A DNA stretch of 64,000 nucleotides from Diorhabda sublineata (GCF_026230105.1 NC_079477.1:16249001-16313000), one strand, 5' to 3'. Shown: positions 44,121 to 59,100, counted from the stretch's first letter. Numbers and translations are program-made. The notes: generated from the letters alone by a model not told the origin.

Positions 44121-47100
44121 CTGTAAAAAATATTTCATATATAACATAGAAAAATTATGTTAGTTTGAAAGAACTCAGGTTTGTGTTGGTTTACTTACAA
44201 CCACAAATTTATTATTCTATATTACAGCAAACTAGTTTTTCAAATGAATAATCATACAATTTTGTTGACAACACTCAAATTTTCATACTACCTCAAAATT
44301 CAGTTTTTGTTCAAATTCTCACTGCTTTTTATTACTAAACGAGTTTTTGGAACATGTTTTTTATTAAAAAACCTAACTTCATTTGACTGTCTTGATACAA
44401 TTCTATAATCATTTTACCAACCTCCAAATAATCTGTTTAATCAAAAGTTAACGAACTTGATTATTTCCGATGCTAATACTTTTTCAAATGATATCACAAA
44501 TCACTTACTGGTAATTAAATGAGATACTGTATAAAGACAGTTTCCACATTTCAAATACAAATAACGTAGTAGTGTTTCATATAAATCTTGTCACATGAAA
44601 AAAATGATCACTAGATTTTTCAGTTTCATGCATTAATTTTATTAATTTAATTTCAAATCGTTTGATTTGATTTAAATAACTTTAGTGTAACCTATGCATC
44701 TTTTAGGTTTTGAAAAAACAAATTTTATAAAAAGTCATTCATAAAGATTTTGAATCAGACGGATTTCAATTAAAAAAAAATAAATCTAAAAAATATAACG
44801 AAATAAATTTAGAAAATATAACAAAATAAATTACCGATGATGAATATATAAATATTCGAAAACTCAGAATATGTATTAAAGAGAATTTACTTTTTAATAA
44901 TAAAACTTACTATTCTTGGTCTGAACGGAGGCTTCACTCGTCGTTGTTCTAAAGCGGTCCAATCAATTTCTTTGAAAAAGGGATGTGCCTGAATAGCAGA
45001 CTCGCCTCCATGTGCAACTACACATCCCAACCTTCTGCTTGGATTTTTAGTCATGAAGCCTAAAAAAGGAAGAGGTCAACAATAATCAATTTTCTACATT
45101 TGAAGAGTCATGTTAAATATAAAATAAACATGGTTTTTGATTTGATGATAACTAATATCTTGGTACTAAATGGAAGTTTCTAATCATTAGGTTTTTTTAA
45201 TCTAAAAAACTTCAAATTTGAACATTTATTTCGTACTTCTGTTTAATATGGTAACCCTGACAAAATCTGCTGATCTTAAAACGAGACAGCTGAAATTTAA
45301 TGTAATGAATGAGACGATTATTTGTAATCTCATAAAGAATATACAGTTAGAATTAATTACGGATCTTTGTTTCACACTCCACATATAATTTCAAATATTT
45401 CAATTTATACCTCTAAAACTGTTGAAATTTATAAATTTTATAGTGACTATTGTTACATGTAAACTAACCTTTCAATATACTGACTGCCTCCTTACTCAAC
45501 CAAACTGGATATAAGACATCATCATGTAAAATGGACTCAAAAAGATCATCCTCATTATCTGCTTCAAACGGGGGTTGACCTGCCATCATTTCATACATCA
45601 GGACCCCTAATGCCCACCAATCTACGCTTGCACCATATTCCAATTCCTAAAAATTGCAAAAATGGAAATGTAATAACTTACTTAAGATAAAATATACAAG
45701 AAAAATGTTTGAATAAAAGTTGTTTGTATTTGTACAGATACACATTTCTAAAATATTTAGAGGTATACAGGGTGTTCATCCTAAGCGTGACAACATGAAG
45801 TAAAGTTTTTTTAAATATATATTTGTTTACCATCTAATTTAGCATAAAATTCTGAATCTAGCCCATAAATTGTGACGTCGCCAAATTGGTGCGAAACATA
45901 TGAAGATTTAAATAAAATTGGTGCACTATAAATGCTGCCTAGTAAACGTTATTAGTGAGAAGTAACTAAACTTGTTTGGTAAGTATGAAGGTACAGGATG
46001 ACTGAAATGTCTGAACAGAGTAGAAGTTTCGTTTGTGGTTCGGGGTGTTTGATTTTGTCACAAAAACTAGAAGTCACATGCAGTATTTACTTGTTAAAAA
46101 GGTGAATATTTTTAAATCATAAACTAAAAGTACAATTTTCTTAAAAACAGTCAATTTTAGAGTGTACATAACAAGACATTATTTGAAGAGATAAAATAGT
46201 TTTATAAGATAGTAAAATAATATACTGGGTGTTCCATTTAAAAAAATGAAGTTTTTGCTAACTGAAATCTCCTGAATTAATGCTTATCTAAAAAACACCA
46301 CAAACCCCAAACGAAACTTCTACTTTGTTCAGACATTTCAGCCATCCTTTACCTTCGTACTTACCAAACAAGTTTTACATAGCTAGTGAATCTTATGACA
46401 TTTTATCTCTCTATCTCTCTACTACATTATAGTAGCGCTTTTGAACATTAGGTTAACCATTTAACTAAGCGAATCTACTATGTAGAAAGAGAAAAACTAA
46501 ATAAATAAAAAATTAAATTCATAATCTTCTCTACTAGACGAAGATTAAATATCTGTATTGAAAAGATTAAAAGTATTTTTGATAATTATGATTTTTAGAC
46601 CAATTGCTACTTTACTATGTCGATATAGATGTTTGAATGAATTGAGAAGTATAACCAGAAAACATATCTGGTTATACTTCTCAATTCATTGTTGTTTATT
46701 GTTAGTATAATTATTCCACTTCGAGTAGAATCACGGTACCTATAATACTATTTACGTAAAATCTAGTTTAAAACGAAGTTTTAATCAATTTTGCTTTTTT
46801 GTATTGTTATATGACTAAATAAAATAACCATACATTGAAACTCACAAAATGATATAATCTTTATACATCTACAAGATATTTTAATCTTGGGGCGAAATTA
46901 CTTAAAAATTGATTACATATTTAAGAATTTGACATCTGGTGCCTACTAGATTATATAAATATATTCAAGTATAAAGAGGATCATCGGCAAATTTAAGGAG
47001 ATACATTGATGAGGAAATGGAGGAGGAACAAAAAGCATATAAAAAAGGGAAAAAACGATAGATAATACATGCCTATTAAGAAGCCTAATAGAAAAGAAAA

Positions 47101-50100
47101 TAGAACAGGGAGAATAATTACATATGACATTCATCGATTTGGTAGCTGCATTTGACTCAATGGATAGAAAAATGGTATCTCTAAATCAATAAAAGTTATA
47201 AGAGAGGATTGCTGTTTGTAAATCGATACTTGGAACATATCAGACATATATCAACATAACAGAAGTGTACTAAAGTTGGCACTCAGATATGTAGTATCTA
47301 AAAGTAGAGACAGATCGGACAAGATGTCATGAACTTAGGGATTCTAGATTTCATGCTAAAATGTGAAATATCTGTTACAAAAGTTTCATTGAATTTTTTC
47401 TATGAAGTACAACTGTATAACTAATTATATAACTCATGTCTATCAAATCATCGCAAGTGTTGTATAATTATTACCTGTAGAATTTCCGGAGCAATATAAT
47501 CAGGAGTACCACAGAAAGTGGAAGTAGTTTTACCATCCTGAATACCTTCTTTGCACATACCAAAATCAGCAAGTTTGCAGTGTCCTTCAGCATCCAATAA
47601 AATATTATCCAATTTGAGATCCCTATATATAACTCCATGCTTGTGTAAAAATTGTAATGCCAATGTGACTTCTGCTGCGTAAAATCTTGCACGTGGCTCA
47701 TCGAATTTTTTAGCACGTTGTATCTGAAAAAATATTTTTTTTATAACATGTAGGTCTGTTGAGTTTAATTAATACAACAGATCTTGTAGATAGTTGATTA
47801 GAAAAAGATGATTTGTTGCAAATTGATAGTTTCAACACCAACATTATTTTTGGTATAGCTAACAACCTAAAATGGCATATTGGCTTCTAACAGTTGCTTG
47901 GAATATACTCTATTAACAGCTATGAATAAAAATTATAGATTGTATGTTAAAATGCTCAGTTCTTACTACTTCTACTGAGCATTAAAAAAATCATATGGTA
48001 CTGGAATAATTAAATACTGCCTTCAGTATAAAATAAACTTATGAAATAATTTGGAAACTGAATTATCACTACATGGGAATACGTTTGCTCTTTACAATAA
48101 ATCGAAAAAAATAATTAATGGGTCTATTAGTTGATTTTCACGTTTCATTTTTAATAGTGCTGTTCTCTACAATTTGTATATTTTTTTATATCTACAAAAT
48201 CATGCAGCTTTTGCAGCTAAGTTGGAATTTTTGGAACCGTTCATTCATACTGAACACACTGTTTACACTACCAATACTAACAATTTCACTGTCTCTGAAG
48301 ACGATAACTTGGTTATCAGTATAAAGGTTCGGACAATTTGTGGTTCAATAATGCCTCAAATAAAACTTTGTGTATATTTTCTATACTATCTAATCATGTT
48401 TTCAGATTTTCTGTATATGACATTGTTTGAGATATGACATCATGAGTAATATTTTAAATACACCACCCTGTATTTATAATTTTTTGAGTTGATATGATAT
48501 TTATTATTTATTTAACAATTCGATTTAAATGGTGAAATATTTATTCATTACAAAATATACAATAAATGAAACTTCAACATTTATTTGTAATAATTATTGT
48601 TGAAAATGAAAACCTTCGGTTGTCTGGCAGTAAACTAATTTGTCAGCAAATGACCTTAGCGAATTTTGAATGATTTCTGTCATGATACTTTGTACATTGG
48701 TTCTGTAAATATCTATCATCATTTAATGCATCTCTCACAAAAAGGGTTCAATTATTATTCCTCTAACTACTCCACGTCAAACATTAAGCTTTTGGGGATA
48801 TTATATACAGCTTTCTTCTATTTAATGCGATTATCGGACCAAAACCTGCAATTATGTCAATTTTAAAGTCGTTCCAGCAAAATGTTGCTTCACTGGAAAG
48901 CACAATGTTATTCACATCCAATTTCATTTATAAGTAGCATTAGCTAAACTATAATTGTTCAACAGGATCACATCCATTTTTTTATTTAAATTAATGTTTC
49001 CGACAACTGGAATCATTATCACATGGTACAGTTTTTACTGTTTAGATTACATTAATAAGTAATAATTCATTATATAGATTAACGTGGATTAGGCCTATTA
49101 ACTGTTCTGGACTATTTAAAATTTCTTGGAAGTGAGTTTCCTAGCTGATTAAATCGATTGACTGTTGAATTTCATATAGCTTAGTATCGCAATTTGCCCG
49201 TCACTAACATATGGAACTCCTTACCCTAATTATAAGGTCATCATGAATTTGTATTGGTCGTTAGCTGGTATTAAAGTAATGGTGACATCGGAGCTTGCAA
49301 GAGGATCAATAGAACCATGAATATCCTAATTCATACATAAGTTGTAAAGGATATATTCGTCTAATGGAGTTTATTGATGATGATTGACGCTAGCCAAAGG
49401 TGGTAGACGATGGTGTTTGTTTGATGGGAATAACGGTTATGGGACAACCTACGCCGTCATCTTTATCTGATGTTTGTTGTAATTACACTTTATTAGAATG
49501 AATATTATGTTTTAAGATATCCTTTTTACAGATTTTTCATTAATATTGTTATTCATTGCAAGTTTTGATATTACATTTTTATGTTCTTCCTGTACATTTA
49601 GAATTACATTAAATTAATTATCCTCATTTGTGGGCTGTTCTTTCTCGTCCACAATTGGAAATGTTTTTTACACTACCAGTTTCAATTCCAAGGCATGGAA
49701 TAGACTTGGAAATATGAGAAATTCTGTTAGGATATGTATTTAACAAATCGGCGGCTTCATAATAAAGTTGCCAACTATACTGTTTTGGACAGTATTATAT
49801 TGTTTACCATTAAATTATACTATTTACTGTTGAACAAAAATAAAGTATACAAAATACTGTTTTCAGCATGAAAATGAAAACACATTATTATGTGTTATAC
49901 TTAGACGCTCACACAAATTTGTTTTTATTTAGTCAGAGGGTGCTCACTGCTCAGTGCAGTACAACCACATCACACAGTTTCTGAACGTATCTGTCAATGT
50001 CAAATATTCAGGACTATCAGTCGCTGACAGACATGCGAGTACGTGCGTTCTCAGAACATAACCGTTTTTTGCGTCGACCTTTTTTTTGTTTTACAACTTT

Positions 50101-53100
50101 GATAAAATTAAAGTAATAAGTTATAAGTATAATATAAAACGACACATATGAGCTCATTGGCTATCTCTTCTATCAGCAATTGATACCATTTTACTTCATT
50201 GGACCCCAATTTGTAACTACTTTGTTAGTTGGCATGTTGACTGTCCAATTGTTATACAAATTCTATTAATGTTGGAAAATAATGTAGAAAATAATATAGT
50301 TATAGTAGTTACCTTCTTTATGCTAGTCATATATCAAATGTTTTCAATAAAACCAAAAATTAATTAGAATGAAATAATGTAACTATTTTAGATGTTTATA
50401 ACATTATGACTGGTTTAAAAACTGAGCTAATTCAAAGAAAAAATTATAAGTATTTTGGACATGAAACAAAAATGTATTAGAGTCTTCTCAAGAATTTTTT
50501 ATTAGAACTATTAATAATTTCATATTTTTTATTTAAAACGGTAATTTGTATTTAGAGAAATGATTCGATTTCAATCTGACTAACTGGCTTTCTGTAATTA
50601 GCTATTTGTCATTGAAGTCTTCGTTCATATTTGATCATTTTGAGAAAATTATAAATAATCTAAATTTGTATAGACTCAATATTGGTATGGATAATTTATA
50701 TTTAGAATTAACAAATTATCTATCCTTACTTCTTTACTAATTTGATTTCTGTTTTTATGAATGTTGATGCCAAGAACATAAAAAAAACCTCAAGAATATT
50801 TTTGAGAAATATATAGTACCAGTAGTTCAAAACATTAATTCTTCATCTATTGTCTAGATTATATTTACAAATTTTCAAAAATTATCAACACTAACTCTTG
50901 GAGGGTATAAAGTTACCACTCAAATCCTCATATTATTTAACCACCAAAAGGAGGCAAGATTAACAGACACATTTACAAGTACTTGCCTGAAACATCAAAT
51001 CACCACCATTGACATACTCCATTATAAATAACAATCTGTCTTTCGTCTGGAAACATGAATGTAGAGCAGTTAAGAATGGGTGATTTGCCGCCAAAGCTAA
51101 GATTCGTTTTTCTGTCATCGTACAATCGACATCATCATCTTGTATAATTACATCTTTCTTTAACACTTTAACAGCATACACTTCATCTGTATTTTTCTTT
51201 TCGGCCAACATGACTTTACCAAAACTGCCTTTACCAAGAACCTTTATAAAGTGAAAATCATTAAGGCCAATAGTTTTCTTTCCAGCACAAGCATCTTCTG
51301 AAAGAAAAAATATATTACATATTTAAAATCTCCTATAAGATACAAATTAGTGGTGTAAACTTGATGATTTCCTTTTTTTTAAATTTTAAATGAAAAATAC
51401 AAATATAATAGTTATATATTTTGGGTATAATTGGTCAGTTTTTATAGATTCGAACAGAAGAACAGAAATTCGGGGTCTTGTGGTCACAAAATTTGCACAA
51501 GATTTGAATTTTTCTCTGACCACACAAATATGGTGAGAGTAACAATTGTCAAGAAAGTAAATGAGAAATTCAAATTAACCAGATGAATTGATGTCAGCGA
51601 ACACGAGCCATACAAATGCCAATATTAAAGTAGTATGTAAGAGTGTCTGTTGAAAAAGGGAAAGATCTCGGTGAGGTGCAATCACGGCTTGCAAAGTTCA
51701 ACCAAGAGAAGAGTCTAAGCCAAATTATTATGCAAGGCAAAAAGAATGCCTTGAATGTATTGTTGAACAAAAACAATCGGATGAAAATTTTTAGTACAGA
51801 ATTATGTTATTTTATTCATATTATCAATTTGGTGGTTTGTTAATCGTCATAAATGTCGCATGTTATTTTGGTACCTGAGCCATTGAAACATATTTGCCAA
51901 AAAGAAGTTGGTCGAGCAATGAATGCTAGTTCTTGAGATCGTAATGTAATTACAGAGGTCTTTTGATACCACAAATATTTTTTATTTTTCAACTTCTAAT
52001 GGTCGTTAAAATATATTTAGATTATCACCATTAATCTGGTCTTCACAAATCAAATAAATTTATGATCTCATTAAAGAAGAGGTGGATTCTTCAAATATTA
52101 GAGTTAAGAGAAGGTTTCGTAACAAATAAAACAAGTTTTTATAATTCTAAGGCATTGAAGAATTACCGAATCCAAGAATATGTGTTAACGCAAGTGTTTA
52201 CTGTTAATTTGATTTTCCATTTATTGTTAGTTCTATATTTCAAAATGGCCATTATCCAATAAAATGTTTTTATAGTTATTTCGTTTCAACCATTTCTTTA
52301 ATATTAGAACAATTTTCATATTTCGATATAGTTATCGTAATAAATACTTTGCAAATCAAGAATTATGTTACTGATCCCCATTCTTGTCCAGAAATTATCA
52401 CAAAAGTATAAATAAATTATGAAAATCCATTTTTAAACGAACGACGTAGACACGGCAGGATATGGCGTTCTAAATGAGTTCAGTTTAAAGTAGTACGCAA
52501 TCAATTTATCTACGGAGAAAGTAAACTTAACCTCAAATATAATGAATCATACGTAGAGTGTTTACCAGCAAAATATGGAATAATAAATAAGTGTTATTGG
52601 TGTTGATTAGTATTTTCAATTGAGCATATTTTGATTAAAATTTGTTTATAAATAGGATATCTCATGTAACAGGAGGAGGAAGAGGACAATACCAACTTAT
52701 TTATTCTAAATACATTACTCCAAATATTAATCGATTCTATTTCATGTTATCTTGATTGGATGTTTTGCTTGTTTTAATAATAATTCATTATTCAAATTAT
52801 TTCTTATTTATTTGAATTAACGTTCTCGACAACTGATATCACCACATCAACTCATGGGAGCTAGATCTTTGAAGTCGATGGACCATTTAATTTCGTGTAG
52901 TGTAGTGTTGCTACTTGTCCAAAGATTTCCCTGTTAGTAGCGTATGGTACGCCTTATTCTAATTATCATGTAATTGTGAATTAATAGATGTTGAAGCTTT
53001 TTTTACAGTTCGATCAGCAAGTTCATTTCCATGTATTCCTGTGTGAGATGGTACCCATATGAAAGTAATAGTAACATCAATGCCCCATCAGACATCACTT

Positions 53101-56070
53101 TAAGACAATAGGCAAGGCAGAGGACGATAACTGCAGATTCTGCGAGTAAGCAATGGAGACAGCAGAGCATCTACTCTGCAAATGTCCTGTCCATTTCACT
53201 GAAGGGTTTAATTATCTTGAAGGGAGAGTACTAACACAAAAATCTCTGAAAAAAGCCTCATTTGGGAGGAGTCCACGTATTTTGGAAACAGAATAATGAG
53301 ATTTAGAGTCTTGTACAAAATATCTTCTAGGTATAAGTGCAGAGTGGCTATAAAGTGAAAATTACTCTCCAAACTATCTATGACAACATCAGAGTTTGTA
53401 AGACGATCAATAGAGTCATGAATATCCTGACTAATAGGATGTATGGGATATATTTGTCTAATAGAGTTTTTTTATGTGAGTGAGTCACTGCATATAACTT
53501 ATTGTCAGGGGATAGAGAATTTAGAGTTTGAATGATTGGATATGATTCTTGTGTAGACGTTAGCGAAATATAGTAGACGATGATTAATTATTTGATGGAA
53601 ATTTTCAACACGTAATCTATGTTAGCATCAGAATTAGATGCATCAGTATATAGTACAGAGAATTTTATTAAAATTAATGGAATTAATAATAATTAGAAAT
53701 CGTTGTTTCAATACATCGCTATGTATTTCATGTTAAGAAAATATATTTAAAGATGTATTGAACTTTGGTTGCTGCTTTGTCCAAGGAGAATAGAATGAGA
53801 TAGGGATGGGCACCAGTTTAGATAGATTTGAAATTGGTTATGAGTTTCAACAGGATTACCGGAAGTGATCAGGGTTCAGAGGCAGATTTACTGGCGTTAG
53901 ATTAATGAATCATTAGAATAAACTGAATGTCAAGTTGTACTTGATACAGTATGACATGAAGAGTAGTTGCCGTCGCATTGGATACACGATTTTTGGTACC
54001 AGTAGATCTGAAAGCTCCAAGTCAAATTCTGAGAGTTGAATTATGAACAGAATTAAGAGTTTTCAAAGATTCGCTGGTTGACATAAAAATAAAGCTTCTA
54101 TAATTTAGTTTGGAATGAATGAAAGATTCTTACACCCTTAGTAGTATTTTTTATTAGCTCCCATTTGAGGGTGAGCCGATGTTTTTAAAATATTTATCCA
54201 TATCCATAAATTATATACATTTTTAAATATGTTTTTAAAGAAACTTCCTTTCAAAAATAATTCTGAATTTATAACAAAACAACTAATTAAATATACGAAT
54301 TGTTTGTTCAATCTGAAAATCGTTATAATATCCAAACTACATCTCCTGGTGTTTGCTAAACAAATTCATTTTTGAAATTCTATAGAGAACGTAACAAACA
54401 TTTAACAATTTGAGTTTATTTTTAATGTTAACAAATGCGAAAATAAATTTTTCTTAATAAGTATACACATACAGTTTTGTGTCTCGTTACTTTTTCACTA
54501 ATTATATTATAATACTTTTTATTCATATTATCTAGTAAATGATATATTTACCGTTATTTGATAACTTTTCTTCCATTGCTTTTGACAATTCTTCACTTGT
54601 TGTTTCACTAGTTGTAGTTGAATTTTCTGTGAAACCTTCTTGTTGTGCTCCATTTCCACCCGATCCAGTTAACAATTTACTTCTTCTTGGAGTTTGTTTA
54701 TCGGGTGATACACCTTGAAAGTATATATTTTTTAATTTGACAATTATTTAAGGCAAATACCCGTATAAGCTATGACTTTTGAATTTAGGAAAAAATATGA
54801 CCTCTGACAACGAATATATATACACTACTGGTCCAAAGTTTTTGTTCACCTCATAATTAATTCATTAAATTTCAAAATAATGGACTCTAACAAATTTCTC
54901 TTCAATAATGTCAATCGAAGGTAGAAACGGTATCATATAAATAATAGTGTTCGTTATTTGTTCACTTTATTTGAGTGCATGTTTATATTTTGTCGGTGAG
55001 TGCGCTAAGTTAAAACTTACAAGTACATGCTGGTTTCTTTATAATTTTTCAACTGTGAATTATTTTTTCGGTGATAATGATTGTAGTGTAGTCTCTCTTA
55101 GTCCCGAGAGACGCGAGAATGTGTTGTAGTTTATATGTTTGGGACCTAGACATCTTTTTTGTGAAATGCATATTCGAATCATCTTAGTTATCGTAAATAC
55201 AGACTTGTAAGTTTTAAAATGGGTAAAATTGGTTAATCGCAAGTCTTCACAGCTTAAGTAAAAGTGACTGTACCATTGCCGCCGAATTAAAAATACTTCG
55301 ACGTACCGTAGACTACAACGTGAAAAAGTATGCATCCACTTGGAGCTTTGACGATAACAAACGTTCAGGGAGGCTTCGAAGAACCACAATCGCTGAAGAC
55401 GAACGTACTATATTGTAAATGTAATATACGACTCACGAGCCCAGAAATTGCACCTCAGATGAATGAATCTAGTGATCTGCCGTTGAGTACTTCTACAGTG
55501 ATGAGGAGATTGAGAGAAACTAGCATTTTTGGAAGGATGTCAGTAAAGAAACCTCTATCAAGATGTCAAAATAAAATTAAAAGGTTGCAGCTAAAGAACA
55601 TAAAAATTATTTCTTCGGCGATAATAATGAACATAAAAATCGAACATGAAGAATGGGAGAGTGTTTTAAGAAGTGACGATTCAAAATTTGAGGTTTGGGT
55701 CTAAGAGAAGAGTATTTGTGTGCAGGTCAAAAAAAGAACTGATGTTAGATCCATATGTAATCCCGACTGTAAAACGCGACGGAGTCTCGAGGGTAGTTTG
55801 AGGATGTTTTGAAGGAAGGGCGACTGAAGACTTAAAGGGATATTGAAGAAAGAAGGCTATGAAAAATATTGAAGAAAAATGCAGTACGTTTTGATCAGTG
55901 TATTTGAAAGAATTAGAAAGGAATAATGTACTGAAAGTAATGCTTTGGCCGTCACAGTCGCCCGACCTGAAAAACGAATGAATCATTTGTCGAAATTATT
56001 TCAGAGAATGCCAAAATTGTGCATCGATATGATAAAAGCAAAAGGGGGTTACATCGTTGAATAAAAAATC

Positions 56071-56135
<65 letters not shown>

Positions 56136-59100
56136 TGTACTTTCAATCACTCAAACAAAATATACAGCTAATGTCATGTGAATAAACAAATTTGAACTCA
56201 AAGTAGGTTTCAGAAGTAAATAAGAATATACTGATGTACACTTATGATATTTTTCTGAAAATTTATTGTTCTAGAAAAATTTTTGTTTTAAATACACTGA
56301 CATACACTGTAATCTGTTCATCTCTTTTCTTTTTGGACAATGTTTGAATCCGCGATCAAGGTGGTTTCAGGATAGGATTAGTGACTCCTAAATGAGAAGA
56401 TGCGAATACGCGAATATGTCATTTTGTGCATGTTATGTTGTTTTTAAAAATAGACGTTTTCTGTAGTTTTTCTTAGATGTCAAAACTTTGGTAGATTCAT
56501 AATTCATAGTATGTCATTCATAATCGAACCAAGAAATATTCAGGTCATTCATAACGACCTAACCTATTAAAATTTAATATCATTTGTTAACTAACCAATC
56601 AATATTAAACATCATTCTCAACAACCTAGCCCAATCTAACTTATAAAAATTTAATGCCATTCATAATTTCACAAATAAAAATTAATATCGATTTTTATAG
56701 CAACCATAATAAATAACCTTAATATTTCTATAAAGCGTCAAATTGAATATTGATTTTTAAATCGATGAAATATTTTTTAAATAATTAACGAAATTTAAAA
56801 TTCTGCCATTCTTAACTAATTAATGTAAGTAATTTTCGTTATTGTTATACTTTTATAAGAGTATGTATTGATATCTAGTCAGCCTAGACCAATTCCATGC
56901 ATAAACAAAATATTGCGTTACCATAGCAACTAACAATAACTTATTAGAAGTGTCGGTGTGAAGATTGACGTTAAAAAAGTAAACTATTGAAAGAAAAAAA
57001 ATGTCCACCGAAATTGCGAAAATCGATATGTTCTTCGTATGCGACCGTGAAAAATTGGACTGCAAGCTTCAAAAGAGGTAAATTTTCCATTGAAGATGAT
57101 GACCGATCGGGAAGGCCAGTTTCTATGTCAGTCCCCGAAAATATCGATGCAGTTCATGATATGATTTTATCAGATTATATATCAATTATAGAATTGGGCT
57201 AAAACGGATATTTGAAGCACTGAATATTTCATACGAACGCGTTCATCATATAGTTCACGTCAATTTGGACATGAGAAAAATTGCTGCAAAATGGATCCCC
57301 AAATGTTTGAATGTTGACCAAAAGCGTGCAAGGGTAGAAGTATCGCGTTCGATCTGTGCTCGATTTGAAAATGATGTAGACTTCTTAAACTCAATTGTTA
57401 CTATGGATGAAACGATCCAGAAACTAAGCAACAATCGATGGAATGGCGATACTCTGGTTCTCCAATACCTAAGAAGTTTCGTGTACTTGATCCTAATTTC
57501 AGTCCCAGACGATGAATACATAAGAATTTGAAAGCTCAAATAAAAATAGTACACTTTGGTGTTTAAGTTTGCTACAATCCCACTATGAAACGCATATATA
57601 TTGCGGAGCTAAAAAATTTTTTTTTAATTCTTACCGCTTAAATTCTCAAATGTTTGTATTTTATATAAAAAAATCCTCACCAAAGATGAGCTCTGTTGCT
57701 CAACTCTAAGGGGTCGCTATTTTTATTTTACTACCCCATTTGATTAACATTTTACTAAAATTGAATTTACACATAGTTCACGCAATTTACTACAAAAACC
57801 CATTTTACATTCTTAAAGTTGAGTCTTCGAACTTATGAAAAACTCTACAATAATGTCTGATTTTCATGTCATGAAGACTAGTTACAGTCATTAAGAAAAT
57901 TAGTAAATTTTGAAATTTGGAGAAATATTTCACAATATTTTTTTTGCACAATTACTTAAAATTGATACCCGAATTAATAGTCAGTATTATATTTATATGG
58001 ATTAGGATTATGAATTCCAAAAATGGTTGATAGCATAACAACAACTATGTGTAAATTTAATTTTAGAAAAAAAGGAAATTTTCTCATGTTAATCAAATGG
58101 GAAACTTGAATAAAACTAGCGACAAGTTGAGCTACAGATAGATAGATATCATCAGTGCTGCCACCTATATTACGTACTGACTACCATTTTTGAAATTTAT
58201 AATCGGGTTTTATTAAACTATATTCGCCAACAACCTCATATAACTACTTACCAATTTGTGTCAGGATTTCTGCCATTTGTTTTGTATTAATACCGCAATT
58301 GTTGGCGACATTTTTCTGACATCGTTTATGTACATTTAAAGAACAAGCTTCGCACTGAAGTCCTTGTCTTATTAGTCCATATAAGAGTGATCCACAATGA
58401 TCACAAAATGTAAAACGTTTGTAGTTGTGAACTACAAACCTATGTGGTACATTAACATTGAAGCCAGTACTTTGATGTTGATTCGACTAGAAAGAAAATT
58501 CGTATTATATATTCAATTTAAATAAAATGGGTAATGACATGTGAAACTTTTGATTTTAAATATTTTTCTTGCGGTTTTTTTTTTAAGTTCTGATAGACCA
58601 TAACCTAGAGACGTATTCAGAAAACAAGTTATTTTTCTACCAAAATATTCATATAGCAATAATTATTTTTCTACAAAGTTAACCATGAAACTGGCATAAC
58701 AAGACATCTCTCCTGCAATGAAGTCTGCTGCCACTAAGCAGCAATCAAGATTGTAAGGCGAGTCATTAAGTTTTTTTCTCTCATTGGCACACGGTGCTGC
58801 ATTGTCATGGATCAGAATCACACTAGAAGAGCATGCCTCTCCATTTGGTTTGTATTACTTTCCACTTTCCGGAAGATCTCACCAAATACACGAAAACCCA
58901 AATGGGTGTTTAATCACTAATTGAAAAGTATCAATTTTTGTGTTCAATTTTAATTTGGTATGATATAAGACCAAGAGTATCCTCCGTGAAAGAAATGAGG
59001 TGTGGGAGTCAATGTCGGCCAAAGGTATCGGGCGATTCTACGTTGCAAATTGTATTGTCAATACAGATAAATATTCAATTGCTATTATGAAATGTATATT

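Larger units (their letters stand above)
45647..47474 (-). other. Pkc98E intron with repeats
   Basis: A 1.8-kb intron. It holds an inverted repeat pair (45970-46374), a perfect 24-bp hairpin (46636-46690) and a LINE fragment (about 46980-47320). Confidence 0.85.
47724..50986 (-). other. Pkc98E intron, GC-AG type, with repeats
   Basis: A 3.3-kb intron whose donor on the transcript strand is CAG|GCAAGT. It contains repeat copy 3 (48218-48318) and a jockey-like LINE 3' piece (about 48985-49480). Confidence 0.85.
51298..54551 (-). other. Pkc98E intron with nested LINEs
   Basis: A 3.25-kb intron. The part 51298-52799 is AT-rich without a recognised element. The rest is LINE sequence. Confidence 0.85.
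54714..58251 (-). other. Pkc98E intron with Tc1 and mariner remnants
   Basis: A 3.5-kb intron between the C1B and hinge exons, holding two DNA-transposon remnants and an AT microsatellite. The stretches 56210-56860 and 57630-58251 show nothing recognisable. Confidence 0.85.

Noticed and set aside
53000..53391. Twin-priming (5' inversion) as the cause of opposite-strand LINE segments
   Set aside because: The outer element continues on the far side of the insert, and the 7-bp repeats flank only the insert. A nested insertion explains the data better.
58795..58830. Second mariner copy on the - strand (ILIHDNAAP)
   Set aside because: Only a short motif matches, and the flanking translation does not resemble a transposase.
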